From Candidatus Mycolicibacterium alkanivorans (GTDB taxonomy: Bacteria; Actinomycetota; Actinomycetes; Mycobacteriales; Mycobacteriaceae): a stretch of 64,000 bases of DNA. Both the position numbers and the translations under genes were made by a program. The notes below the pieces were generated by a model. It had not been told where the DNA came from. It was given only the letters and a program-made list of their open reading frames with translations, and did not search any database. Shown here in pieces: positions 44,870 to 55,061 of the stretch. The stretch covers positions 2,294,001 to 2,358,000 of the forward strand of contig NZ_JAIVFL010000001.1 of assembly GCF_022760805.1 (NCBI RefSeq), given 5' to 3'. Every line of letters starts with the position of its first letter. The first letter of the stretch is position 1.

Positions 44870-47569
44870 GTGACGGCGAGCGCGACGGACGAAAAGCCCA
44901 CACTCATGCTGTTGGACGGCAACTCGGTGGCCTACCGGGCGTTCTACGCGCTGCCCGCCGAGAACTTCAAGACCAAGAACGGTCTGACCACCAATGCGGT
45001 GTACGGCTTCACCGCCATGCTGATCAACCTGCTGCGCGATGAGCAGCCCAGCCACATCGCCGCCGCGTTCGACGTCTCGCGGCAGACGTTCCGGGTGGAC
45101 AAGTTTCCGGAGTACAAGGCCGGCCGGTCGGCCACTCCCGACGAGTTCCGCGGCCAGATCGACATCACCAAAGAGGTGCTCAACGCGCTGGGCATCACCG
45201 TCCTGGCCGAGCCGGGCTTCGAAGCCGACGACATCATCGCCACGCTGGCCTCCCAGGGTGAGCGGGAGGGCTACCGGGTCCTGGTGGTCACCGGTGACCG
45301 CGATGCACTGCAGCTCGTCAGCCCCGACGTGACGGTGCTTTATCCCCGCAAGGGTGTCAGCGACCTGACCCGCTTCACCCCGGAGGCGGTGGTGGAGAAG
45401 TACGGGCTGACACCCGCGCAGTATCCGGACTTCGCGGCTCTGCGGGGCGATCCGAGTGACAACCTGCCCGGCATTCCAGGCGTGGGGGAGAAGACCGCGG
45501 CCAAGTGGATCGTCGAGTACGGGTCCCTGCAGGGGCTCGTCGACAACGTCGAGTCCGTGCGCGGCAAGGTCGGGGACGCCTTGCGGGAGAACCTGTCCAG
45601 CGTGGTACTCAACCGCGACCTCACCGAACTTGTCAAGGACGTGCCCTTGGCGCAGACGCCCGACACTCTGCGACTGCTGCCGTGGGACCGCGACCAGATC
45701 CACCGGCTGTTCGACGACCTCGAGTTCAGGGTGCTGCGCGACCGGCTGTTCGACACGTTGGCCGCCGTGGAACCCGAAGTCGACGAGGGCTTCGACGTCC
45801 GCGGCGGGCCGCTGGAGCCCGGGACATTGGCGGCGTGGCTGGCCGAGCATGCCGGCGACGGACGTCGCTCCGGTCTCGCGGTGGTCGGCACCCACGCCGT
45901 GTACGACGGTGACGCCACCGCGCTGGCCATCGCCGCCGCCGACGGCGACGGTGCCTACCTCGACACCGCCACTCTCACACCCGAGGACGAAGCCGCACTC
46001 GCTGCCTGGCTGGCCGACCCGGCCAAGCCAAAGGCGTTGCACGAGGCCAAGATCGGCATACACGACCTGGCCGGGCGGGGCTGGACGCTGGCCGGCGTCA
46101 CCTCCGACACCGCCCTGGCGGCCTATCTGGTGCGGCCTGGCCAGCGCAGCTTCGCGCTCGACGACCTCTCGCTGCGCTACCTGCGCCGCGAGCTGCGCGC
46201 CGATAACCCTGAGCAGCAACAGCTTTCGCTGCTCGACGACAGCGAGGGCGTCGACGACCAAGCGGTGCAGACCCTGATCCTGCGGGCCCGTGCGGTTGCC
46301 GACCTGGCTGACGCGCTCGACGAGGAGCTGACCCGCATCGACTCGTCGTCGCTGCTGGGCGAGATGGAACTGCCGGTGCAGTCGGTGCTGGCCGGGATGG
46401 AAACGGCGGGCATCGCGGTCGATCTGGACAAGCTGGACACCCTGCACCGAGAGTTCGGCGACCAGATCCGTGAGGCAGCCGACGCGGCGTACGCGGTCAT
46501 CGGCAAGCAGATCAACCTCGGCTCGCCGAAGCAGCTGCAGGTCGTGCTGTTCGACGAGCTCGGCATGCCGAAGACCAAGCGCACCAAGACCGGTTACACC
46601 ACCGATGCCGACGCGCTGCAGTCGCTGTTCGACAAGACCGGGCATCCGTTCCTCGAGCACCTGCTGACCCACCGCGACGCGACCCGGCTCAAGGTCACCG
46701 TCGACGGGCTGCTGAAGTCGGTGGCCGCAGACGGCCGCATCCACACCACGTTCAACCAGACCATCGCCGCGACCGGCCGGCTGTCGTCGACCGAACCCAA
46801 CCTGCAGAACATCCCGGTCCGCACCGACGCGGGCCGCCAGATCCGCGACGCGTTCATCGTCGGCGGCGGCTACGCCGAGCTGTTGACCGCCGACTACAGC
46901 CAGATCGAGATGCGGATCATGGCGCACCTGTCCAAGGACGAGGGCCTCATCGAGGCTTTCCGAACCGGGGAGGACCTGCACTCGTTCGTCGCCTCACGGG
47001 CCTTCGGCGTGCCGATCGACGAGGTGACGCCCGAGCTGCGACGCCGGGTCAAGGCGATGTCCTACGGATTGGCCTACGGGCTGAGCGCCTACGGCCTGGC
47101 CGCCCAGCTGAAGATCTCCACCGAAGAGGCCAAGGTCCAGATGGACCAGTACTTCGCCCGGTTCGGCGGGGTGCGCGATTACCTGATGGATGTCGTCGAC
47201 CAGGCCCGCAAGGACGGCTACACGTCCACGGTGTTGGGCCGGCGGCGCTATCTGCCCGAGCTGGACAGCAGCAACCGGCAGGTCCGGGAGGCCGCCGAGC
47301 GGGCCGCGCTCAACGCCCCGATCCAGGGCAGCGCCGCCGACATCATCAAGGTCGCGATGATCAACGTCTGGCACGCGATCAAGGATGCGGGCTTGAAGTC
47401 CCGGATGCTGCTGCAGGTGCACGACGAGCTGCTGCTCGAGGTGGCCGATGGCGAGCGAGACGCCGTCGAGGAGCTGGTGCGCGACAAGATGGGCGGCGCC
47501 TACCCGCTGGATGTGCCGCTCGAGGTGTCGGTGGGATACGGCCGCAGTTGGGACGCGGCAGCGCACTGA
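44870..47569 (+). CDS. polA: DNA polymerase I
   Basis: 899 residues from GTG 44870 (M. tuberculosis PolA: 904). Gap filling, Okazaki fragment processing and repair. Domains: 5'-3' exonuclease (about 1-300; LMLLDGNSVAYRAFYALPAE, EADDIIATLAS, TGDRDALQL), a degenerate 3'-5' exonuclease domain (about 310-480) lacking the usual DxE active site, and the polymerase (about 490-899) with motif A TADYSQIEMRIMAHLS near 672, motif B RRRVKAMSYGLAYG near 724 and motif C QVHDELLLEV near 849. The large antisense frame here is a shadow. Confidence 0.96.
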   Translation: MTASATDEKPTLMLLDGNSVAYRAFYALPAENFKTKNGLTTNAVYGFTAMLINLLRDEQPSHIAAAFDVSRQTFRVDKFPEYKAGRSATPDEFRGQIDITKEVLNALGITVLAEPGFEADDIIATLASQGEREGYRVLVVTGDRDALQLVSPDVTVLYPRKGVSDLTRFTPEAVVEKYGLTPAQYPDFAALRGDPSDNLPGIPGVGEKTAAKWIVEYGSLQGLVDNVESVRGKVGDALRENLSSVVLNRDLTELVKDVPLAQTPDTLRLLPWDRDQIHRLFDDLEFRVLRDRLFDTLAAVEPEVDEGFDVRGGPLEPGTLAAWLAEHAGDGRRSGLAVVGTHAVYDGDATALAIAAADGDGAYLDTATLTPEDEAALAAWLADPAKPKALHEAKIGIHDLAGRGWTLAGVTSDTALAAYLVRPGQRSFALDDLSLRYLRRELRADNPEQQQLSLLDDSEGVDDQAVQTLILRARAVADLADALDEELTRIDSSSLLGEMELPVQSVLAGMETAGIAVDLDKLDTLHREFGDQIREAADAAYAVIGKQINLGSPKQLQVVLFDELGMPKTKRTKTGYTTDADALQSLFDKTGHPFLEHLLTHRDATRLKVTVDGLLKSVAADGRIHTTFNQTIAATGRLSSTEPNLQNIPVRTDAGRQIRDAFIVGGGYAELLTADYSQIEMRIMAHLSKDEGLIEAFRTGEDLHSFVASRAFGVPIDEVTPELRRRVKAMSYGLAYGLSAYGLAAQLKISTEEAKVQMDQYFARFGGVRDYLMDVVDQARKDGYTSTVLGRRRYLPELDSSNRQVREAAERAALNAPIQGSAADIIKVAMINVWHAIKDAGLKSRMLLQVHDELLLEVADGERDAVEELVRDKMGGAYPLDVPLEVSVGYGRSWDAAAH

Positions 47570-47620
47570 CTGACCCGCGAGGGTGCGCGTCGGCACGCCG
47601 ACACGCCGCATTGGCGCGCA

Positions 47621-48760
47621 TTACGCGCACGTTCGCCGATTGGTGAGCCACTGCAGTGCCGGCCCGGCGGCGGCTCGCGCGGCGACCACGCCGTCTACTT
47701 CCTCCTGCTGAAGGGCGAACACCCGGGCGTCGCCGAAGCCTCGCTCGATGCGGTCACGGACGAACGCCAGCTCGACCACCTGGTGGGTGAACTTCTTCAC
47801 CCCGATGCCGGCCTGCCGGCCGCCGAATCCGGTGGCGGCCGCCACGGCCTGCTTGCGGGTCTTGATCGACCCCAGCCACGCCGTCTCGGCGGGCAGCACC
47901 AGGCCCGCGGCCACCATCCCGGGCAGCTTCTCGGCGACGATCTTCTGCTCGCGTCGCCGGCTGCGGACGGCCAGCACGATCGCCAGGAAGAAGATCGGCA
48001 TCATCCACACCGCATACAGCCCGAAGTAGGCGCCCGGGCTCGCCAGCGCCGAGCCGTTCCACAACCCGTGCATCACCACCGCCGCGACGAAGCCCAGTCC
48101 GACGTAGCCGACCTTGGCCAACGTATTGCGTTGCTGTAGAGCGAAATACACGCCGATACCGGTGAAGGTGGTGAACAGCGGATGCGCGAACGGCGCCATG
48201 ATCAGCCGCATCGCGGCGGTGGCCAGCGAGGTGGCCAGCGTCTCGCCGTCGGCGATGTAGAAGATGTCCTCCAGCCATGCGAAACCCACCGCCGGCACGC
48301 CCGCATACACCAGGCAGTCGGTCAGCGAGTTCAGCTCGTTGCGGCGCACCCCGGTCATCATCAGCAGCAGGAACAGGCCCTTGGCGGCTTCCTCGATGAC
48401 CGGTGCTGCGACGGCGACGGTGAAGAAGGTGGTCTCCTGCTGGCCCGGGTTGATCGCCGACTCGACGATCAACTCGAGCACCACCGACGCCAGGATCGCC
48501 ACCGACGCGCCCCACAGGAACGCCAGCACCAGCAGCCGGGGCGGCTCGGGCTCCCAGCGGTCCAGCCACAGGTAGGACAGCAGCACCAGGCTCATCGCCA
48601 CCGTGGACAAGACGAAGCCGATCGCCGTCCCGGCCGGGTTCACCGCGGTCAGCAGGATCAAGATCAGCCCGGCGATGGTGCCGAAGACGATGATCACCGC
48701 CAGGGGCGCTCCGACTTTGCGGACGGGCCGCGGGAACGGCGGCATCGTGGCGTAGGACAC
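47621..48760 (-). CDS. PrsW family intramembrane metalloprotease
   Basis: 379 residues with about eight hydrophobic spans. The PrsW signatures are present: WEPEPP after span 2, APVIEEAAKGLFLLL (catalytic EExxK), FAHPLFTTFTGIGVYFA and VVMHGLWNGSAL (His ligands). In Bacillus, PrsW starts cleavage of an anti-sigma factor; the mycobacterial substrate is unknown. The C-terminal about 100 residues are a cytoplasmic helical extension. The start is GTG 48760. It is convergent with polA and divergent from rpsA. Confidence 0.88.
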   Translation of the reverse strand: MSYATMPPFPRPVRKVGAPLAVIIVFGTIAGLILILLTAVNPAGTAIGFVLSTVAMSLVLLSYLWLDRWEPEPPRLLVLAFLWGASVAILASVVLELIVESAINPGQQETTFFTVAVAAPVIEEAAKGLFLLLMMTGVRRNELNSLTDCLVYAGVPAVGFAWLEDIFYIADGETLATSLATAAMRLIMAPFAHPLFTTFTGIGVYFALQQRNTLAKVGYVGLGFVAAVVMHGLWNGSALASPGAYFGLYAVWMMPIFFLAIVLAVRSRRREQKIVAEKLPGMVAAGLVLPAETAWLGSIKTRKQAVAAATGFGGRQAGIGVKKFTHQVVELAFVRDRIERGFGDARVFALQQEEVDGVVAARAAAGPALQWLTNRRTCA

Positions 48761-48924
48761 CAGAGGAGGGTAATCGGCAACATCGCCGGCAGGGGCCTGC
48801 CAGACCCGAGTTTGTCCAGCGTGTGCCTAGTCGAGTAGTCTCGGATGGTACCTGTGCGCACTTTGCGGGTACATCACCTGAACACTGTCCCTACGAGCGA
48901 CCCTGTCCGGAGCAACCCAACAAT

Positions 48925-50376
48925 ATGCCAAGTCCCACCGTCACCTCGCCGCAAGTAGCCGTCAACGACATCGGCTCGGCAGAGGACTTCCTCGCCGCCA
49001 TCGACAAAACCATCAAGTACTTCAACGATGGCGACATCGTCGAGGGGACGATCGTCAAGGTCGACCGGGACGAGGTTCTGCTCGACATCGGTTACAAGAC
49101 CGAAGGTGTCATTCCTTCCCGTGAGCTCTCCATCAAGCACGACGTGGACCCCAGCGAGGTTGTGTCCGTCGGCGACAAGGTGGAAGCCCTCGTCCTCACC
49201 AAGGAGGACAAGGAAGGCCGCCTGATCCTGTCCAAGAAGCGCGCCCAGTACGAGCGCGCCTGGGGCACCATCGAGGAGCTCAAGGAGAAGGACGAGGCAG
49301 TCAAGGGCACCGTCATCGAGGTCGTCAAGGGCGGCCTGATCCTCGACATCGGCCTGCGCGGCTTCCTGCCCGCGTCGCTGGTCGAGATGCGTCGCGTCCG
49401 CGATCTGCAGCCGTACATCGGCAAGGAGATCGAGGCCAAGATCATCGAGCTGGACAAGAACCGCAACAACGTGGTGCTGAGCCGGCGCGCCTGGCTGGAG
49501 CAGACCCAGTCCGAGGTGCGCAGCGAGTTCCTCAACCAGCTGCAGAAGGGCGCCGTCCGCAAGGGTGTGGTCTCCTCGATCGTCAACTTCGGCGCGTTCG
49601 TCGACCTCGGTGGGGTCGACGGCCTGGTGCACGTCTCCGAGCTGTCCTGGAAGCACATCGACCATCCCTCCGAGGTGGTTCAGGTGGGTGACGAGGTCAC
49701 CGTCGAGGTGCTCGACGTCGACATGGACCGCGAGCGCGTCTCGCTGTCGCTGAAGGCCACCCAGGAAGACCCGTGGCGTCACTTCGCCCGCACCCACGCG
49801 ATCGGCCAGATCGTGCCGGGCAAGGTCACCAAGCTCGTTCCGTTCGGCGCGTTCGTGCGCGTCGAGGAGGGCATCGAGGGTCTGGTGCACATCTCCGAAC
49901 TGGCCGAGCGCCACGTCGAGGTGCCGGACCAGGTTGTGCAGGTCGGCGACGACGCCATGGTCAAGGTCATCGACATCGACCTGGAGCGCCGCCGGATCTC
50001 ACTGAGCCTCAAGCAGGCCAACGAGGATTACACCGAGGAGTTCGACCCCAGCAAGTACGGCATGGCCGACAGCTACGACGAGCAGGGCAACTACATCTTC
50101 CCCGAGGGCTTCGACGCCGAGACCAACGAATGGCTCGAAGGCTTCGACAAGCAGCGCACCGAGTGGGAGGCCCGCTACGCCGAGGCCGAGCAGCGGCACA
50201 AGATGCACACCGCCCAGATGGAGAAGTTCGCCGCGGCCGAGGCTGCCGCGGCCGAGCGTCCGGCTGGCAACGGAGCGTCCTCGTCGTCCTCGAGCTCGGG
50301 TGAGTCAGCAGGCGGCTCGCTGGCCAGCGATGCCCAGCTCGCGGCCCTGCGCGAGAAGCTGGCGGGCAACGCCTAG
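48925..50376 (+). CDS. rpsA: 30S ribosomal protein S1
   Basis: 483 residues (481 in M. tuberculosis). Four S1 OB-fold domains: about 35-105 (GDIVEGTIVKVDRDEVLLDI), 120-190 (VKGTVIEVVKGGLILDIGLR), 207-277 (GVVSSIVNFGAFVDLGGVDG) and 292-362 (PGKVTKLVPFGAFVRVEEGI). A disordered Ser/Ala-rich tail ends LREKLAGNA; this tail is the region discussed for pyrazinoic acid binding in M. tuberculosis. It binds mRNA and aids initiation and trans-translation. The ATG at 48925 is preferred over an open upstream stretch by homology. A strong terminator follows. Confidence 0.96.
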   Translation: MPSPTVTSPQVAVNDIGSAEDFLAAIDKTIKYFNDGDIVEGTIVKVDRDEVLLDIGYKTEGVIPSRELSIKHDVDPSEVVSVGDKVEALVLTKEDKEGRLILSKKRAQYERAWGTIEELKEKDEAVKGTVIEVVKGGLILDIGLRGFLPASLVEMRRVRDLQPYIGKEIEAKIIELDKNRNNVVLSRRAWLEQTQSEVRSEFLNQLQKGAVRKGVVSSIVNFGAFVDLGGVDGLVHVSELSWKHIDHPSEVVQVGDEVTVEVLDVDMDRERVSLSLKATQEDPWRHFARTHAIGQIVPGKVTKLVPFGAFVRVEEGIEGLVHISELAERHVEVPDQVVQVGDDAMVKVIDIDLERRRISLSLKQANEDYTEEFDPSKYGMADSYDEQGNYIFPEGFDAETNEWLEGFDKQRTEWEARYAEAEQRHKMHTAQMEKFAAAEAAAAERPAGNGASSSSSSSGESAGGSLASDAQLAALREKLAGNA

Positions 50377-50401
50377 CAGCTCAGCCGTCGAGATTGAAAC
50401 C

Positions 50402-50439
50402 GCGCAGGAAGCCTTCGGGCTTCCTGCGCAGTTTCGTTT
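50402..50439 (+). terminator. Rho-independent terminator of rpsA
   Basis: Perfect 12-bp stem GCGCAGGAAGCC / GGCTTCCTGCGC with a TTCG tetraloop (50414-50417), followed by GTTTCGTTT. It lies between rpsA and coaE and would isolate ribosomal from CoA-synthesis transcription, ending only about 10 nt before the coaE start. Confidence 0.9.
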
Positions 50440-50451
50440 CTAAGGAGAATG

Positions 50452-51660
50452 ATGCTTCGGATCGGATTGACCGGCGGTATCGGCGCCGGTAAGTCGACGG
50501 TGTCCGCCACGTTTTCCGAATGTGGGGGCATCGTCGTCGACGGGGACGTCATCTCCCGCGAGGTGGTCGAACCGGGGACCGAGGGACTGTCCAAGCTCGT
50601 CGACGCGTTCGGGGCGCGCATCCTGCGGCCGGACGGCGCGCTGGACCGTCCCGCGCTGGCCGCGATCGCCTTCAGTGACGAGGACAAGCGTCAGACCCTC
50701 AATAGCATCGTCCATCCGCTGGTGGCACACCGCCGCTCGGAGCTGATCGCCGCCGCCGGTGAGGATGCGGTGATCGTCGAGGACATCCCGCTGCTGGTCG
50801 AGTCGCACATGGCGCCGATGTTCCCGCTGGTCGTCGTCGTCAACGCCGACCCCGAGGTCCGGGTGAAGCGGCTCATCGACCACCGCGGTTTCACCGAGGC
50901 CGACGCCAGGGCCCGCATCGCGGCCCAGGCCACTGACGAGCAGAGAAGACTGGTCGCAGACGTGTGGTTGGACAACTCGGGCAGCGAGGGCGAACTGGTC
51001 GAGAAGGCCCGCGACCTCTGGTATCAGCGCGTCCGGCCGTTCGCGCACAACCTCGCCACCGGCACGCCGGTGCACGGCGCTCCCGAGGTGGTGTCCGCCG
51101 ATCCGAGCTGGCCCGGCCAGGCCCGCCGGATCATGGCCCGGCTCAACACCACATGTGGGCACCGTGCCGTGCGGATCGACCACATCGGGTCGACGGCGGT
51201 GCCCGGTATGGACGCCAAGGACGTCATCGACATCCAGGTGACAGTCGCGTCGCCGGAGGTCGCCGATGAGCTCGCCGACGACCTGCTGCGGGCGGGCTAC
51301 CCGAGGGTGGCGGCCGTCACGTCCGACGCGCCGAAGTCCGATGCCCGCAGTACCGATGCCCGGTTCGACCGCGATGAGGATACGTCGTTGTGGCACAAGC
51401 GGTTTCACGCCTCGGGCGACCCCGGCCGGCCGACCAACGTCCACATCCGGGTGGACGGCTGGCCCAACCAGCAGTTCGCGTTGTTGTTCGTGGATTGGCT
51501 GGCCGCCAACCCCGCAGCGCGGACCGACTACCTGGTGGTCAAGCGGTCCGCGGCTCAGCACCACGACGGTGCGCGCTACACCGAAGCCAAGGAGCCGTGG
51601 TTCCTCGACGCCTACCGGCGAGCGTGGGCGTGGGCCGATGCGACCGGCTGGCGCCCCTGA
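50452..51660 (+). CDS. coaE: Dephospho-CoA kinase fused to a GrpB/UPF0157 domain
   Basis: 402 residues from ATG 50452; an adjacent ATG (50449) sits too close to AAGGAG. The N-terminal kinase (about 1-195) phosphorylates dephospho-CoA in the last CoA step: P-loop GLTGGIGAGKST, GGIVVDGDVISREVV, HPLVAHRRSEL, VVEDIPLLVES. The C-terminal GrpB-like nucleotidyltransferase-fold domain (about 205-402) has IDHIGSTAVPGMDAKDVIDI and PTNVHIRVDGWPNQQFALLF. This fusion is characteristic of mycobacteria; the GrpB part probably supports CoaE folding. Confidence 0.95.
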   Translation: MLRIGLTGGIGAGKSTVSATFSECGGIVVDGDVISREVVEPGTEGLSKLVDAFGARILRPDGALDRPALAAIAFSDEDKRQTLNSIVHPLVAHRRSELIAAAGEDAVIVEDIPLLVESHMAPMFPLVVVVNADPEVRVKRLIDHRGFTEADARARIAAQATDEQRRLVADVWLDNSGSEGELVEKARDLWYQRVRPFAHNLATGTPVHGAPEVVSADPSWPGQARRIMARLNTTCGHRAVRIDHIGSTAVPGMDAKDVIDIQVTVASPEVADELADDLLRAGYPRVAAVTSDAPKSDARSTDARFDRDEDTSLWHKRFHASGDPGRPTNVHIRVDGWPNQQFALLFVDWLAANPAARTDYLVVKRSAAQHHDGARYTEAKEPWFLDAYRRAWAWADATGWRP

Positions 51661-51664
51661 GCGG

Positions 51665-52186
51665 TCAGGCAGCCGCGTCCGGGCCGCTCGGAGGTGCCAC
51701 CTGCGCCGGGTTGGGCTTGTTCAGCGGCGCGCCGCACTGCAGCGTGCCGTACAGCGGGTCATCTCTGGGATGGAACAGCCGCGGGGCGATGAACTGATCG
51801 GCCTGGGTGACGGTCTGATCGTCCACCAGGATCTCGCAGTGCAGATTCGATCCGTAGGGCCACTGGATGGAGATCTCCATACCGGCCTGTTCGGGGTCGG
51901 TCAGCACCGTGTTGACCTCGAACGTGACGCCGGGCAGCAGTGTCGGCTGGTCGCTGTTGACGTTGGTGTCGTCGATTTTGTAGGCAACGACCGCACCGCG
52001 CGAGGTGCCGTCGGCGCGCGCGCGGTAAGTCACGTTGTGCAGCACTTCGCCCGCGGGTGGCGGAGGCGGGGCCGGCGACGGCGGCGCGGGGTCGGCATCT
52101 GCCGGGCTCACAGTCAACTGAGAACCTGCGAGTACGATCGCACCACCTACCGCCGCAGCCAGCCTGCGGCGCCTGCTGAGGCTCAT
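51665..52186 (-). CDS. Secreted protein of unknown function
   Basis: 173 residues from ATG 52186 (MSLSRRRRLAAAVGGAIVLA). Sec-type signal with predicted cleavage after PADADPA, then a Pro-rich linker (PPSPAPPPPPAG) and a small beta-rich domain (VLHNVTYRARADGTSRGAVV, MEISIQWPYGSNLHCEILV) with two cysteines. TATTCT lies 8 nt before the ATG. It resembles small mycobacterial exported proteins but no function is known. Convergent with coaE, 4 bp apart. Confidence 0.75.
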   Translation of the reverse strand: MSLSRRRRLAAAVGGAIVLAGSQLTVSPADADPAPPSPAPPPPPAGEVLHNVTYRARADGTSRGAVVAYKIDDTNVNSDQPTLLPGVTFEVNTVLTDPEQAGMEISIQWPYGSNLHCEILVDDQTVTQADQFIAPRLFHPRDDPLYGTLQCGAPLNKPNPAQVAPPSGPDAAA

Positions 52187-52252
52187 GCCTAGCGAGAATA
52201 CCTGTTGGGCGTGCGGCATCGATTCGGGTGGCCGGGCGAGGCTGCCGAGTTG

Positions 52253-52780
52253 CTAGCGCCAGAACAGGTCCATGCCCTGGGCCGCCAGCCAAGAGGTGAG
52301 GTCGTGGCCGTGCCGGGCCAGCCCCTCGACCGCAGCCAGGGCCCGCCGGACCGCCGCCTCGGCCGTCCCGGTGCTCACCAGGCCGTGTCGGTGCGCCTCG
52401 AGCAGCTCGTCGGCGTCGAGCAATTCGGTGCGGTCCCCGGTGTAGACGACCAGGTCGAGGTAGTGGTCTTCGGTCTGCCAGACGGCGTCCGCGGGCGCGA
52501 TGTGGCCGACGTCGAGGTAGTAGTCCTGCTCTCGCTCGTAGCCCGGGTTGAAGTGAAAGACGTTGGCCCGGATGCCCAGCGAGGGCAGCAACCAGGACTC
52601 CAGGTAGTGGAACTGAGCGCGACCGGGGGTGGGCCGGGCCATGTAGAGGCCCCACGGACGGATGACATATTCGTCGACGGCGCGCGCGATGCCCTTGTTG
52701 TCGGTGTTGGTTCGCGCGGCGATGTCGAAGGTCTCGCGTTTCGGGGGGTGGACGTGCGCGGTCCCGGGCGCTTCGGGCAC
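52253..52780 (-). CDS. DUF402 family protein (Rv1632c type)
   Basis: 175 residues from GTG 52780. The conserved part begins HPPKRETFDIAARTNTDNKG and continues VIRPWGLYMARP, FHYLESWLLPSLGIRANVFH, DYYLDVGHI and HYLDLVVYTGDRTELLDADEL, a FomD/DUF402 barrel whose aromatic and acidic residues bind metal and nucleotide in characterised relatives (nucleoside diphosphatase-like). It is divergent from uvrB, as Rv1632c is in M. tuberculosis. The first about 12 residues are uncertain. Confidence 0.85.
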   Translation of the reverse strand: MPEAPGTAHVHPPKRETFDIAARTNTDNKGIARAVDEYVIRPWGLYMARPTPGRAQFHYLESWLLPSLGIRANVFHFNPGYEREQDYYLDVGHIAPADAVWQTEDHYLDLVVYTGDRTELLDADELLEAHRHGLVSTGTAEAAVRRALAAVEGLARHGHDLTSWLAAQGMDLFWR

Positions 52781-52820
52781 GGCGTCAGCGTACGGGCCGG
52801 GAGGATCGGCTGCGGAACGA

Positions 52821-52843
52821 ATGTCGGTGGCGGCGCTTAACCT
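52821..52843 (+). promoter_or_regulatory. PafBC/RecA-independent DNA-damage promoter of uvrB
   Basis: ATGTCGGTG (52821-52829), 8 nt, TAACCT (52838-52843), then 6 nt and ATG 52850. This fits the RecA-NDp motif TTGTCRGTG-N8-TANNNT at 8 of 9 bases in the -35 part. The short distance to the ATG makes the mRNA leaderless. Confidence 0.8.
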
Positions 52844-52849
52844 GGACAG

Positions 52850-55009
52850 ATGGCATTCGCTACCGAACACCCAGTCGTTGCGCACTCGGAGTACCGCGCG
52901 GTGGAGGACGTGGTGCGCGCGGGCGCGCGGTTCGAGGTGGTCAGCCCGCACCAGCCGGCCGGCGATCAGCCGGCCGCCATCGACGAACTGGAACGCCGGA
53001 TCCGGGCGGGGGAGCGCGACGTGGTGCTGCTGGGGGCCACCGGCACCGGCAAGTCGGCCACCACGGCGTGGCTCATCGAACGGCTGCAGCGGCCCGCCCT
53101 GGTGATGGCGCCGAACAAGACGCTGGCCGCCCAGCTCGCCCACGAGTTGCGAGATATGTTGCCGCACAACGCAGTCGAGTACTTCGTCAGCTACTACGAC
53201 TACTACCAGCCCGAGGCGTACATCGCCCAGACCGATACCTACATCGAGAAGGACAGTTCGATCAACGACGACGTCGAACGCCTCCGGCATTCGGCGACGT
53301 CACGCCTGCTGTCACGGCGCGACGTGGTCGTGGTCGCGTCGGTGTCGTGCATCTACGGCCTGGGTACCCCGCAGTCCTACCTGGACCGTTCGGTCGAGTT
53401 GCAGGTGGGCAGCGAGGTGCCGCGCGACGGGCTGCTGCGGCTGCTGGTCGACGTGCAGTACAGCCGCAACGACATGTCCTTCACCCGCGGGTCGTTCCGC
53501 GTGCGCGGCGACACCGTCGAGATCATCCCCTCCTACGAGGAATTGGCCGTTCGCATCGAATACTTCGGCGACGAGATCGAGGCGTTGTATTACCTGCACC
53601 CGCTGACCGGGGACGTGGTCCGCAAGGTCGACTCGGTGCGGATCTTCCCGGCCACCCACTACGTGGCCGGCCCGGAGCGGATGGCGCAGGCCATCTCGAC
53701 CATCGAGCAGGAGCTCGCCGAGCGGCTGGCTGAACTGGAGAACCAGGGCAAGCTGCTGGAAGCGCAGCGGCTGCGGATGCGCACCAACTACGACATCGAG
53801 ATGATGCGTCAGGTCGGCTTCTGCTCAGGTATCGAGAACTACTCGCGGCACATCGACGGCCGGCCGGCGGGCTCGGCGCCGGCGACGCTGCTGGACTATT
53901 TCCCCGAGGACTTCCTGATGGTCATCGACGAGTCGCACGTCACCGTGCCGCAGATCGGCGGCATGTTCGAGGGCGACATGTCCCGCAAGCGCAACCTGGT
54001 GGAGTACGGCTTCCGGCTGCCCTCGGCGGTCGACAACCGCCCGCTGACCTGGGAGGAGTTCGCCGATCGCGTCGGGCAGACGGTGTATCTGTCGGCCACC
54101 CCGGGACCGTACGAGCTCAGCCAGACCGGCGGCGAGTTCGTCGAGCAGGTGATCCGCCCGACCGGCCTGGTAGACCCCAAGGTGGTGGTCAAGCCGACGA
54201 AGGGCCAGATCGACGACCTGATCGGCGAGATCCGGGCCCGCGCCGAGCGCGACGAGCGGGTGCTGGTGACGACGCTGACCAAGAAGATGGCCGAGGACCT
54301 CACCGACTACCTGCTCGAGATGGGCATCCGGGTGCGGTATGTGCACTCCGAGGTGGACACGCTGCGCCGTGTCGAGCTGCTGCGTCAGCTGCGGCTCGGG
54401 GAGTACGACGTGCTGGTCGGCATCAACCTGCTCCGCGAGGGCCTTGACCTTCCCGAGGTGTCGCTGGTGTCCATCCTCGACGCCGACAAGGAGGGCTTCC
54501 TGCGGTCCACCCGAAGCCTGATCCAGACCATCGGTCGTGCGGCTCGCAACGTGTCCGGTGAGGTGCACATGTACGCGGACAACATCACCGACTCGATGAA
54601 AGAGGCCATCGACGAGACCGAGCGTCGACGCGCCAAGCAGATCGCCTACAACGAAGAGCGCGGGATCGACCCGCAACCGTTGCGCAAGAAGATCGCCGAC
54701 ATCCTCGACCAGGTGTACCGGGAGGCCGACGACACCGAAGCCGTCGAGATCGGCGGATCGGGACGCAACTCGTCGAGGGGCCGACGCGCGCAAGGCGAAC
54801 CGGGCCGGGTCGTCAGCGCTGGCAGCATCGAGGGCCGCGACACCGCGAACATGCCGCGCGCCGAACTGGCCGATCTGATCAAGGACCTGACGGCGCAGAT
54901 GATGGCCGCCGCACGGGACCTGCAGTTCGAGCTGGCAGCCCGAATCCGCGACGAGATCGCCGATTTGAAGAAGGAACTTCGCGGCATGGATGCCGCGGGC
55001 CTGAAGTAG
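52850..55009 (+). CDS. uvrB: Excinuclease ABC subunit B
   Basis: 719 residues. Damage-verifying helicase of nucleotide excision repair. Visible: [11 protein letters not shown]alker A near 62, the beta-hairpin [20 protein letters not shown] near 115, [15 protein letters not shown] near 358, helicase motifs V-VI ([30 protein letters not shown]) and the C-terminal UVR domain ([20 protein letters not shown]) that contacts UvrC. The start ATG is fixed by the damage promoter 6 nt ahead. Confidence 0.97.
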   Translation: MAFATEHPVVAHSEYRAVEDVVRAGARFEVVSPHQPAGDQPAAIDELERRIRAGERDVVLLGATGTGKSATTAWLIERLQRPALVMAPNKTLAAQLAHELRDMLPHNAVEYFVSYYDYYQPEAYIAQTDTYIEKDSSINDDVERLRHSATSRLLSRRDVVVVASVSCIYGLGTPQSYLDRSVELQVGSEVPRDGLLRLLVDVQYSRNDMSFTRGSFRVRGDTVEIIPSYEELAVRIEYFGDEIEALYYLHPLTGDVVRKVDSVRIFPATHYVAGPERMAQAISTIEQELAERLAELENQGKLLEAQRLRMRTNYDIEMMRQVGFCSGIENYSRHIDGRPAGSAPATLLDYFPEDFLMVIDESHVTVPQIGGMFEGDMSRKRNLVEYGFRLPSAVDNRPLTWEEFADRVGQTVYLSATPGPYELSQTGGEFVEQVIRPTGLVDPKVVVKPTKGQIDDLIGEIRARAERDERVLVTTLTKKMAEDLTDYLLEMGIRVRYVHSEVDTLRRVELLRQLRLGEYDVLVGINLLREGLDLPEVSLVSILDADKEGFLRSTRSLIQTIGRAARNVSGEVHMYADNITDSMKEAIDETERRRAKQIAYNEERGIDPQPLRKKIADILDQVYREADDTEAVEIGGSGRNSSRGRRAQGEPGRVVSAGSIEGRDTANMPRAELADLIKDLTAQMMAAARDLQFELAARIRDEIADLKKELRGMDAAGLK

Positions 55010-55061
55010 GAGCGGCACCGGGCTTGAGCTCAATCGCGGTTGAGCCTCTACGGTGATGCAC

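Noticed and set aside
44828..46981. 717-codon antisense frame over polA
   Set aside because: Arg/Val/Gly/Gln-rich shadow of a highly conserved polymerase gene; typical for high-GC DNA.
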